The translations under genes and the position numbers were made by a program. A stretch of DNA of 7,963 nt from Rhodoferax sp. GTDB taxonomy: Bacteria > Pseudomonadota > Gammaproteobacteria > Burkholderiales > Burkholderiaceae_C. This document shows, in pieces, positions 1-5,901 of the stretch. A model generated the notes under the pieces. It was not told the origin of the DNA and made no database searches. It saw only the letters and a program-made list of their open reading frames with translations. The DNA is taken from the NCBI GenBank assembly GCA_021737905.1, contig JAIPDA010000101.1, positions 1-7,963 on the forward strand. Direction: 5' to 3'. Numbering within the stretch: the first letter of the stretch is position 1; every line of letters begins with the position of its first letter.

Positions 1-297
1 GGCGCCAACGGCAAGGTGGATCTGGCTGCCGTGATGCGCGACCTGGGGCAAAGGCAAATCAACGAGCTGCATGTGGAAGCCGGCTTCAAGCTCAACGGAT
101 CGCTGGTGCGTGAAGGTCTGGTCGATGAGTTTTTGGTCTACCTGGCGCCCAAGTTGCTCGGGCCTGGCCAGGGCATGCTGGCACTGGCTGCGCTACCCGC
201 TTTGGCAGATGCCGTGGCGCTTGAATTCATGTCTGCCGAGCGCATCGGACCGGACTTGAGGCTGTTGGCGCGGGTCCTGGGACGAGGCAATTTTTAA
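1..297 (+). CDS. ribD: Riboflavin biosynthesis protein RibD, C-terminal end (5' partial)
   Basis: The reading frame is open from base 1 to a TAA at 295-297, giving the last 98 residues of a longer protein. They match the end of the RibD reductase domain. The fragment has ELHVEAG (residues 22-28) followed by LNGSLVREGLVDEF, then the YLAPKLLG stretch and a final LRLLARVLG strand. RibD is normally a bifunctional cytoplasmic enzyme: an N-terminal deaminase and a C-terminal NADPH-dependent reductase that convert the GTP cyclohydrolase II product to the ribitylaminouracil phosphate. Only part of the reductase half is visible, so the deaminase cannot be checked. ribE follows after 40 bases on the same strand, which fits a riboflavin operon. 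Identification is secure; the gene start lies outside the window. Confidence 0.93.
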   Translation, partial: GANGKVDLAAVMRDLGQRQINELHVEAGFKLNGSLVREGLVDEFLVYLAPKLLGPGQGMLALAALPALADAVALEFMSAERIGPDLRLLARVLGRGNF

Positions 298-300
298 GCC

Positions 301-316
301 GGGCCCGATCAGGCCC
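301..316 (+). other. Small GC-rich inverted repeat between ribD and ribE
   Basis: GGGCC at 301-305 pairs with GGCCC at 312-316 across a 6-base loop, just after the ribD stop. No T-run follows, so a standard intrinsic terminator is unlikely. It could be an mRNA processing or pausing hairpin, or chance in GC-rich DNA. The start of ribE downstream has no clear Shine-Dalgarno. Confidence 0.25.
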
Positions 317-337
317 ATTTACCTGCGAAAATACCGT

Positions 338-979
338 ATGTTTACCGGAATCATCACCGGCGTGGGGCGCATCGTCGCAGTCCACCGCCTGGGCAGCTCT
401 TTGGACCATGGCAGCCGACTCACCATCGAAACGCCATCGGGCTACCTCGACGACGTCGGCCCGGGCGACAGCATCGCGCTCAATGGCGCTTGCATGACAG
501 CCACCAACCTGGACGCCGCTCGCAACCAGTTCACCATCGACATCTCGGCCGAATCGCTGCGCAAAACCTGCGGCTTGTCCGAGCCCGGTCCCATCAACCT
601 CGAAAAAGCGCTGCGCGCCAACGACCGACTGGGCGGCCATATTGTCTCGGGCCATGTGGACGGCATCGGCAGCGTCACGCATTTCGCCCGCGTCGGCGAA
701 AGCTGGGAGCTGCGCATTCTGGCGCCCGCCGGCATCAGCAAGTATTTAGCCTACAAAGGCTCGATCACGGTCAACGGCGTCAGCCTCACGGTCAACAGCG
801 TCAATGACTTGCCCAGGCCGGATGCCGGTTGCGAAATCAGCATCAACCTCATCCCCCACACGGTCGAGAACACGGCCTTGGGCCAGCTTCAAGCCGGCAG
901 CCCGGTCAACTTGGAAATCGACCTGATCGCCCGCTACGTGGAGCGCATGCTCCAAGACACCCCGAAAGCCTTTGCATGA
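338..979 (+). CDS. ribE: Riboflavin synthase, alpha subunit
   Basis: This 213-residue protein dismutates two molecules of 6,7-dimethyl-8-ribityllumazine into riboflavin and the RibH substrate, the last step of riboflavin synthesis in the cytoplasm. It begins with the family signature MFTGII and has the two tandem lumazine-binding barrels expected. Barrel 1 spans about residues 1-97. Barrel 2 starts at the GGHIVSGHVDG motif (99-109) and contains KGSITVNGVSLTV (140-152). The first barrel has NGACMTAT where NGVCLTV is common, a mild variant. Length is typical for the family (about 200-215). The ATG at 338 is the only start that gives the conserved N-terminus, although no strong ribosome binding site precedes it. 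Its TGA overlaps the ATG of the next gene by 4 bases (976-979), so the two are probably translationally coupled. The symbol ribC is used for the same enzyme in some genomes. Confidence 0.96.
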   Translation: MFTGIITGVGRIVAVHRLGSSLDHGSRLTIETPSGYLDDVGPGDSIALNGACMTATNLDAARNQFTIDISAESLRKTCGLSEPGPINLEKALRANDRLGGHIVSGHVDGIGSVTHFARVGESWELRILAPAGISKYLAYKGSITVNGVSLTVNSVNDLPRPDAGCEISINLIPHTVENTALGQLQAGSPVNLEIDLIARYVERMLQDTPKAFA

Positions 980-2082
980 CAGTTGAAGTATCTCCCGTTG
1001 AAGACATCGTGGCCGACATGGCGGCCGGCAAGATCGTGATTCTGATTGACGAAGAAGACCGCGAAAACGAAGGCGACCTGGTGCTGGCCGCCGACCATGT
1101 CAGCGCCGAGGCCATCAACTTCATGGCCCGTTTCGGCCGCGGCCTGATCTGCCTGACGCTCACGCGTGAGCGCTGCGAGCGCCTGCAACTGCCGCCCATG
1201 GCTTTGCGTAACGGTGACAAAAAAGGCACGGCCTTCACTGTCTCGATTGAAGCGGCCGAAGGCGTGAGCACCGGCATTTCAGCCGCCGACCGCGCCCGCA
1301 CGGTGCAAGCGGCCGTGGCCAAAAACGCCCAAGTCGACGACCTGGTGCAACCCGGCCACATCTTCCCTTTGCAAGCGGTGGACGGCGGCGTGCTCATGCG
1401 CGCCGGCCACACCGAAGCCGGTTGCGACCTGGCGGCCATGGCCGGCTGTTCGCCGGCCTCGGTGATCTGCGAGATCATGAACGACGACGGCACCATGGCG
1501 CGCCTGCCCGACCTGCTGGTTTTTGCAGATGCGCATGGCCTGAAGATTGGCACCATTGCCGATTTGATCGAACACCGCAGCCGGCACGAATCGTTGATTG
1601 AAAAAATCGGCACCCGCACCTTGCAAACATCGTTTGGTGAATTCACTGCGCACGCTTTCAAAGACAAGCCCAGCCAGGGTGTGCACCTGGCGCTGGTCAA
1701 AGGCCAGTGGGCCGCAGGCGAGACCGTGGCCGCGCGCGTGCACGAGCCACTGTCAGTGTTTGACGCACTCGAAGTCGGCCGCACTATGCACTCCTGGAGC
1801 CTGGACCAAAGCCTGCAGCTCGTGGCTGCCGAGGGCCGGGGCGTGGTGGTGCTGCTCAATTGCGGCGAAAGCGGCGCGCAGCTGCTGGCCCAGTTTGAAG
1901 GCACGGCCAAAGCCAGCCATGCGCCCGAGCGCGGCCGCATGGACTTGCGCTCTTACGGCATTGGCGCGCAAATTTTGCGTGACTGCGGCGTCCACAAAAT
2001 GAGACTCATGGGCAATCCGCGCCGCATGCCCAGCATGACAGGTTACGGCCTGGAAATTGCCGGCTATATCAACAAACCATGA
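976..2082 (+). CDS. ribBX: DHBP synthase fused to a degenerate GTP cyclohydrolase II-like domain (RibBX type)
   Basis: The protein has 368 residues. Residues 1 to about 205 are a complete 3,4-dihydroxy-2-butanone 4-phosphate synthase, which turns ribulose 5-phosphate into the four-carbon precursor of lumazine. Its acidic metal site DEEDRENEGD is at 25-34, GHIFPL at 127-132 and the HTEAG motif at 145-149. Residues from about 210 resemble RibA in fold-specific stretches (HLALVKG, ARVH, SYGIGAQILRDCGVHKMRLM). However, the three zinc-binding cysteines of RibA are gone: the region reads HEPLSVFDALEVGRTMHSW from residue 256. The RQEGRGIGL catalytic stretch is replaced by NCGESGAQLL (295-304). It will often be annotated ribBA, but the second half should not hydrolyse GTP. 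Such fusions are known in Proteobacteria as RibBX; in Shewanella the extra domain modulates the DHBP synthase. I chose the ATG at 976, which overlaps the ribE stop, over longer upstream starts that would run inside ribE. Confidence 0.92.
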   Translation: MTVEVSPVEDIVADMAAGKIVILIDEEDRENEGDLVLAADHVSAEAINFMARFGRGLICLTLTRERCERLQLPPMALRNGDKKGTAFTVSIEAAEGVSTGISAADRARTVQAAVAKNAQVDDLVQPGHIFPLQAVDGGVLMRAGHTEAGCDLAAMAGCSPASVICEIMNDDGTMARLPDLLVFADAHGLKIGTIADLIEHRSRHESLIEKIGTRTLQTSFGEFTAHAFKDKPSQGVHLALVKGQWAAGETVAARVHEPLSVFDALEVGRTMHSWSLDQSLQLVAAEGRGVVVLLNCGESGAQLLAQFEGTAKASHAPERGRMDLRSYGIGAQILRDCGVHKMRLMGNPRRMPSMTGYGLEIAGYINKP

Positions 2083-2085
2083 AGG
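2081..2085 (+). promoter_or_regulatory. Ribosome binding site supporting the GTG start of ribH
   Basis: GAAGG begins within the ribBX stop codon and lies 9 bases before the GTG at 2095. There is no in-frame ATG nearby, so this site decides the ribH start. Confidence 0.6.
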
Positions 2086-2094
2086 TCAGCCAAG

Positions 2095-2559
2095 GTGTTT
2101 GAAGCAAACAAAGGCCAGGGCGCGCCTCTCCAGGGACAGGGACTGTCCATCGGTATCGTGCAGGCGCGCTTCAACGAGGGCGTTACCAATGCGCTGGCGG
2201 CCGCCTGTATGGCCGAGCTGCAGTTGCACGGCGTGACAGCCGCGCAGATCCACCATGTCAAGGTGCCCGGCGCACTGGAGGTGCCGGTGGCCTTGCAAGC
2301 GCTGGCCGAAACCGAAAACTACGACGCGCTGATCGCCCTGGGCTGCATCATCCGCGGTGAGACCTATCACTTTGAGCTGGTGGCCAACGAAAGCGGCGCT
2401 GCGGTGACCCGGCTGGCGCTGGACTACCGGATACCGATCGCCAACGCCATTTTGACCACTGAAAACCTCGTTCAGGCCCAGGCCCGGCAAGAGGACAAAG
2501 GCCGCGACGCTGCCCGCGTTGCCATCGAAATGGCCAACTTGCTAGACGATCTTTCCTGA
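2095..2559 (+). CDS. ribH: 6,7-dimethyl-8-ribityllumazine synthase
   Basis: This 154-residue enzyme condenses the RibB product with 5-amino-6-ribitylaminouracil to make lumazine, the penultimate riboflavin step. Family members form pentamers or 60-subunit shells in the cytoplasm. Motifs appear in the expected order: ARFNE at 24-28 (substrate ring stacking on Phe26), VPGALEVP at 57-64 (phosphate and ribityl contacts), and LGCIIRGETYHFE at 82-94 with the catalytic His92. LTTEN follows, then an Arg-containing QARQEDKG stretch near the C-terminus. Length is normal. The GTG start at 2095 gives an N-terminus MFEANKG, which resembles other Burkholderiales RibH proteins, and has GAAGG upstream. It sits 12 bases after ribBX and 1 base before nusB, so it clearly belongs to the same transcript. 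Confidence 0.96.
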   Translation: MFEANKGQGAPLQGQGLSIGIVQARFNEGVTNALAAACMAELQLHGVTAAQIHHVKVPGALEVPVALQALAETENYDALIALGCIIRGETYHFELVANESGAAVTRLALDYRIPIANAILTTENLVQAQARQEDKGRDAARVAIEMANLLDDLS

Positions 2560-2560
2560 C

Positions 2561-3073
2561 ATGAACATGACCACCGCTCCCAAACGCCCCCCGCAGAGCC
2601 GCACCGGCCTGACCGACACGGGCGTCAAAAAAGCCGCCGACAAATCTGCCCGTACACGGGCTCGCGAGTTTGCACTGCAGGCGCTTTACCAGCACCTGGT
2701 CGGCCGCAACCAAGCCGACGCCATCGACGCCTTCACGCGCGACCTGGTCGGTTTCCACAAAGCAGATGCTGTTCACTTTGACGCTTTGCTGCATGGCTGC
2801 ATTGAAGACGCCGATGCGCTGGACGCCGCCATCCTGCCGCTTTTAGACCGCAAGATGAACGAGATCTCGCCCGTCGAGCATGCGGTGCTGTGGATAGGCG
2901 CTTACGAGATGCAGCACTGCCCGGACGTGCCCTGGCGCGTCATTCTCAACGAGTGCATTGAACTGGCCAAAGCTTTTGGCGGCACCGACGGGCACAAATG
3001 GGTCAACGGTGTACTCAACCGGCTCGCGCCCAGCTTGCGCCCGGCCGAAGTCGCCAGCGACAAGGCCCGCTGA
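2561..3073 (+). CDS. nusB: Transcription antitermination protein NusB
   Basis: This 170-residue protein is a small helical RNA-binding factor. With NusE (S10) it binds boxA RNA and supports processive transcription of rRNA operons. The N-terminal 25 or so residues are a basic, probably disordered extension compared with the roughly 139-residue E. coli protein. The core begins at ARTRAREFALQALYQ (30-44), the arginine-rich RNA-binding helix. EISPVEHAVLWIGAYEM follows, then DVPWRVILNECIELAKAFGG (122-141) and HKWVNGVL (145-152), all hallmarks of the family. ATG at 2561 comes 1 base after the ribH stop; a second in-frame ATG at 2567 is possible. The ribH-nusB pairing is a widely conserved bacterial arrangement. 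Confidence 0.95.
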   Translation: MNMTTAPKRPPQSRTGLTDTGVKKAADKSARTRAREFALQALYQHLVGRNQADAIDAFTRDLVGFHKADAVHFDALLHGCIEDADALDAAILPLLDRKMNEISPVEHAVLWIGAYEMQHCPDVPWRVILNECIELAKAFGGTDGHKWVNGVLNRLAPSLRPAEVASDKAR

Positions 3074-3088
3074 CTACGGTGCGCTGAC

Positions 3089-4309
3089 ATGCGGATTACA
3101 CAGCGCGCCGAAAAAATTGAGCCCTTCTATGTCATGGAAGTGGCCAAGGCCGCCTCTGCGCTGGCGGCACAGTTTGCCGGTAGCAGCCGGCCTATGATTT
3201 TTTTGAACATCGGCGAGCCTGACTTCAGCGCACCACCGCTGGTGCAAGAAGCTGCAGAGCGCGCCATCTCGCAAGGCCACACACAGTACACGCAGGCCAC
3301 CGGCTTGCCGGCGCTGCGCGAAAAAATCAGCGATTGGTACGCCAGTCGCTTCGGCGTCGATGTCGCGCCCGGCCGCATCATCGTCACGGCCGGTGCCTCG
3401 GCAGCGCTGCACCTGGCTTGCCTGGCCCTGATCGAAGCGGGCGACGAGATCCTGATGCCGGACCCGAGCTATCCCTGCAACCGGCATTTTGTGGGTGCTG
3501 CAGAAGGTCGCTCCACCTTGATACCGACCACGGCGGCTGAACGCTTTCAGCTCACCGCAGACAAAGTGGATGCCGCCTGGGGCGCGCAGACACGCGGCGT
3601 CTTGCTGGCCTCGCCTTCGAATCCAACCGGCACCTCGATCGCACCCGACGAATTGCAGCGCCTGCACAGTCTGGTGCACAGCCGCGGCGGCATCACGCTC
3701 ATGGACGAGATTTACCTGGGCCTGAGTTACGAAGAACACTTTGGTCAGTCGGCGCTGGCCATGCCCGGCGAGCTGGGTCAGAACATCATCAGCGTCAACA
3801 GTTTTTCCAAGTACTTCAATATGACGGGCTGGCGACTCGGCTGGCTGGTGGTGCCCGGGGCACTCGCCCCGGTGATTGAGCGCATGGCGCAAAACCTGTT
3901 CATCTGCCCGAGCACGGTGGCGCAACACGCGGCGCTGGCCTGTTTTGAACCCGAGAGCCTGGCCGAGTACGAACGCCGCCGCGCCGAGTTCAAAGCCAGA
4001 CGCGATTACTTCATTCCCAAGCTCAACCGCCTGGGCTTGACAGTGCCTGTGATGCCCGACGGCGCTTTTTACGCCTACGCCGATTGCAGCGACGCCGTGC
4101 AGAAACTGGGACTGCGCCGCGGCCAGCCGGACGGTACCGGCGGCAGCTGGGACTTTGCTTTTGAACTCATGCAGCGTGCGCACCTGGCTGTGACGCCCGG
4201 CCGCGACTTCGGCCAGGCTGCGCCATCCAAGTACATCCGGTTTTCAACCGCCAGCGCGATGACGCATCTGCAAGAAGCCGTAGCGCGCCTGGAGGTGATT
4301 CTTGGCTAA
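3089..4309 (+). CDS. Class I/II pyridoxal-phosphate-dependent aminotransferase, substrate unknown
   Basis: This 406-residue protein has the full fold-type I aminotransferase signature. IGEPDF is at 41-46, PSNPTGT at 176-182 (Asn178 contacts the cofactor ring), and DEIY at 206-209 (Asp206 pairs with the pyridine nitrogen; Tyr209 with its oxygen). SFSKYFNMTGWRLGW follows with the Schiff-base Lys241, and the substrate-carboxylate Arg384 lies in KYIRFST. All catalytic residues are present, so it should be active. It belongs to the broad aspartate/alanine/aromatic aminotransferase family; the exact amino acid cannot be read from the sequence. The gene starts 15 bases after nusB without a strong ribosome binding site, and its last 8 bases overlap ybgC. 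Its place between nusB and ybgC agrees with the order I recall in Comamonadaceae, but no functional link to riboflavin or Tol is evident. Confidence 0.9.
   Translation: MRITQRAEKIEPFYVMEVAKAASALAAQFAGSSRPMIFLNIGEPDFSAPPLVQEAAERAISQGHTQYTQATGLPALREKISDWYASRFGVDVAPGRIIVTAGASAALHLACLALIEAGDEILMPDPSYPCNRHFVGAAEGRSTLIPTTAAERFQLTADKVDAAWGAQTRGVLLASPSNPTGTSIAPDELQRLHSLVHSRGGITLMDEIYLGLSYEEHFGQSALAMPGELGQNIISVNSFSKYFNMTGWRLGWLVVPGALAPVIERMAQNLFICPSTVAQHAALACFEPESLAEYERRRAEFKARRDYFIPKLNRLGLTVPVMPDGAFYAYADCSDAVQKLGLRRGQPDGTGGSWDFAFELMQRAHLAVTPGRDFGQAAPSKYIRFSTASAMTHLQEAVARLEVILG
4291..4298 (+). promoter_or_regulatory. Near-perfect Shine-Dalgarno of ybgC inside the aminotransferase gene
   Basis: GGAGGTGA is complementary to the 3' end of 16S rRNA over 8 bases. 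Its GGAGGT core ends at 4296, 5 bases before the TTG start codon at 4302. It lies within the last codons of the upstream gene and sets the unusual start. Confidence 0.8.
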
Positions 4310-4733
4310 GCCCGCGCCGCCACCTTTCAGTTGGACGCTGCGAATCTATTGGGAAGACACAGACGCCGGCGGCATCGTTTTTTATGCCAACTACCTGAAA
4401 TTTTTTGAGCGTGCGCGCACAGAGTGGTTGCGCTCGCTGGGCATTGAGCAGCAGGCTTTGCGCGCGCAAAGCGGCGGCATGTTCATCGTCAGCCAGACCC
4501 AGGTTCGTCACTTGTTACCATGTCGACTGGACGATGAAATCATCGTGACTGCCGGGCTGCTTGAGAGCGGACGCGCCTCCCTGACCCTACAGCAGCAGGC
4601 TTTTTTGAAAACACCTGGTCAGCCGCAATTGCTGGCCGAAGCCAGCATCCGCATCGGCTGGGTCAACGCCACCAGCCTCAAACCCGCACGCTTACCTGCA
4701 TCTATTTTGGACAGTCTGGAGAAACGCTCATGA
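4302..4733 (+). CDS. ybgC: Acyl-CoA thioesterase YbgC, Tol-Pal associated (4HBT hotdog family)
   Basis: This 143-residue hotdog-fold protein hydrolyses short acyl-CoA thioesters in family members; its cellular role beside Tol-Pal is unsettled, with phospholipid metabolism proposed. The signature YWEDTDAGGIVFYANYLKFF starts at residue 16; Asp21 matches the catalytic aspartate of the Haemophilus protein. ERARTEWLRSLGI follows, as in most YbgC proteins. Length is normal. The start is TTG at 4302: there is no ATG or GTG before the active-site motif, and an excellent GGAGGTGA sits just upstream. The first 8 bases overlap the aminotransferase. The last 4 overlap tolQ (ATGA at 4730-4733). Its position directly ahead of tolQ is the standard Gram-negative tol operon order and supports the name. 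Confidence 0.93.
   Translation: MAKPAPPPFSWTLRIYWEDTDAGGIVFYANYLKFFERARTEWLRSLGIEQQALRAQSGGMFIVSQTQVRHLLPCRLDDEIIVTAGLLESGRASLTLQQQAFLKTPGQPQLLAEASIRIGWVNATSLKPARLPASILDSLEKRS
4718..4721 (+). promoter_or_regulatory. Ribosome binding site of tolQ
   Basis: GGAG lies 8 bases ahead of the tolQ ATG, inside the end of ybgC. With the ATGA overlap it suggests coupled translation of ybgC and tolQ. Confidence 0.6.
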
Positions 4734-5422
4734 ACCAAGATCTTTCAATCATCCATCTCATCCTGAACGCCAGCTGGGTGGTGCAAGCCGTGGTCGCGCT
4801 GCTGGTGGCTATCTCAATTGCCAGCTGGGCCGCTATCTTCCGCAAAATCGTTGCGCTGCGGCGGGTGGCCGCGCTCAACGACGAGTTTGACCGCGACTTC
4901 TGGTCGGGCACCAGCCTCAATGAATTGTTCGCGGCCGCCACGCAAAACGCCCGCGGCACCGGCCCCATGGAGCGCATTTTTGCCAGCGGCATGCGGGAGT
5001 TTCAAAAACTGCGTGAACGCCGTGTGCTGGACACCGGCGCCTTGCTCGACGGCGCGCGACGTGCCATGCGCGCCAGCTACCAGCGCGAGCTCGACAGCAT
5101 CGAATCCAACCTGTCTTTTCTGGCCACGGTCGGCTCGGTCTCGCCTTACATCGGGCTCTTCGGCACCGTCTGGGGGATCATGCACGCCTTCACCGGCCTG
5201 GCGGCACTCGAGCAAGTCACGCTGGCCAGTGTGGCGCCCGGCATTGCCGAAGCGCTGGTGGCCACGGCCATTGCCCTCTTTGCCGCCATCCCGGCCGTGG
5301 TCGCCTACAACCGTTTTGCGCACGACATTGACCGCGTGGCCAACAAACTCGAGACCTTCATCGAAGAGTTCTCCAACATCCTGCAGCGCAACCTGGGCGC
5401 GCAGTCGGCCTCCGGCCACTGA
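4730..5422 (+). CDS. tolQ: Tol-Pal system protein TolQ (MotA/TolQ/ExbB proton channel)
   Basis: This 230-residue inner-membrane protein forms, with TolR, the proton-driven motor that energises TolA for outer-membrane invagination at division. Three membrane segments are visible: about residues 16-36, 130-152 and 172-192. The last two carry the family core. GSVSPYIGLFGTVWGIM spans 135-151, and PGIAEALVATAIALFAAIPA spans 170-189, with Thr146 and Thr179 at the positions that line the proton path in this family. The long cytoplasmic loop (about 37-128) between the first two helices is as expected. Length matches E. coli TolQ (230). ExbB is the main alternative, but the ybgC-tolQ-tolR-tolA context settles it. 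Confidence 0.95.
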   Translation: MNQDLSIIHLILNASWVVQAVVALLVAISIASWAAIFRKIVALRRVAALNDEFDRDFWSGTSLNELFAAATQNARGTGPMERIFASGMREFQKLRERRVLDTGALLDGARRAMRASYQRELDSIESNLSFLATVGSVSPYIGLFGTVWGIMHAFTGLAALEQVTLASVAPGIAEALVATAIALFAAIPAVVAYNRFAHDIDRVANKLETFIEEFSNILQRNLGAQSASGH

Positions 5423-5437
5423 GCCGCCCGCGCCATC

Positions 5438-5443
5438 AAGGAG
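5438..5443 (+). promoter_or_regulatory. Ribosome binding site of tolR
   Basis: AAGGAG lies 8 bases before the ATG at 5452, within the 29-base tolQ-tolR gap. It supports this start. Confidence 0.7.
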
Positions 5444-5451
5444 CCCGACAC

Positions 5452-5886
5452 ATGCCAGCAGTCAACTCTCGCGGCCGCGGCCGCCGCACCATCAGCGAAA
5501 TCAACATGGTGCCCTTCATCGACGTGATGCTGGTGCTGCTCATCATCTTCATGGTGACAGCGCCGCTGATCACACCCAGCGTGATTGCCCTGCCCCGCGT
5601 CGGTAAAGCGCCGGGCCAACCGCCCAAACCCATCGAAGTGCTGATCGACAAAAACAAGGTCATTCAGATCAAGACGGATGGCACACCAGTCACCACCCAG
5701 CTCAGCGAGGTCGGCAACACCGTCAAGCGCCTGCAACCGGCCGTACCGCAAGGCGAGCAGCCCTCGCCTGTGGTGATCAGTGCGGACAAATCCATTCCCT
5801 ACGAAACCGTGGTCGATGTCATGGATGCGCTGCAACGTGCCGGTGTTTTGCGTGTAGGCCTGTCGGTGCAAAGCGGCAAAAAGTAA
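5452..5886 (+). CDS. tolR: Tol-Pal system protein TolR (ExbD/TolR family)
   Basis: This 144-residue protein is the second motor subunit. It has a short basic cytoplasmic N-terminus (several arginines in residues 7-12), one membrane helix at about 20-38, and a periplasmic domain. The helix contains the family signature INMVPFIDVMLVLLIIF, with the essential proton-carrying aspartate at residue 24. The periplasmic part ends with the usual VVISADKSIPYETVVDVMD and a GVLRVGLSV strand; these form the dimerising fold that contacts peptidoglycan. Length is typical (about 140). It is 29 bases after tolQ and 15 bases before tolA, so the three are one unit. ExbD is the alternative name for such proteins, but the neighbours argue for TolR. 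Confidence 0.95.
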   Translation: MPAVNSRGRGRRTISEINMVPFIDVMLVLLIIFMVTAPLITPSVIALPRVGKAPGQPPKPIEVLIDKNKVIQIKTDGTPVTTQLSEVGNTVKRLQPAVPQGEQPSPVVISADKSIPYETVVDVMDALQRAGVLRVGLSVQSGKK

Positions 5887-5901
5887 AAGCAGCTGAACCA
5901 G

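Noticed and set aside
298..337. FMN riboswitch ahead of ribE
   Set aside because: The gap is only 40 bases and lacks the conserved RFN element; no such element is seen elsewhere in the window.
829..975. A 49-residue upstream extension of the ribBX frame starting at 829
   Set aside because: It lies wholly inside ribE in another frame and has no DHBP synthase similarity; ATG at 976 gives the standard N-terminus and a typical 4-base overlap.
906..1940. Minus-strand open frame (344 codons) opposite ribBX
   Set aside because: Ser/Arg/Ala-rich shadow of the strong plus-strand gene, with no domain signature.
3074..4183. Long minus-strand open frame (369 codons) opposite the aminotransferase
   Set aside because: It has low-complexity Gln/Ala/Arg/Gly-rich content and no recognisable motif. 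It mirrors a GC-rich gene with all catalytic residues intact on the plus strand.
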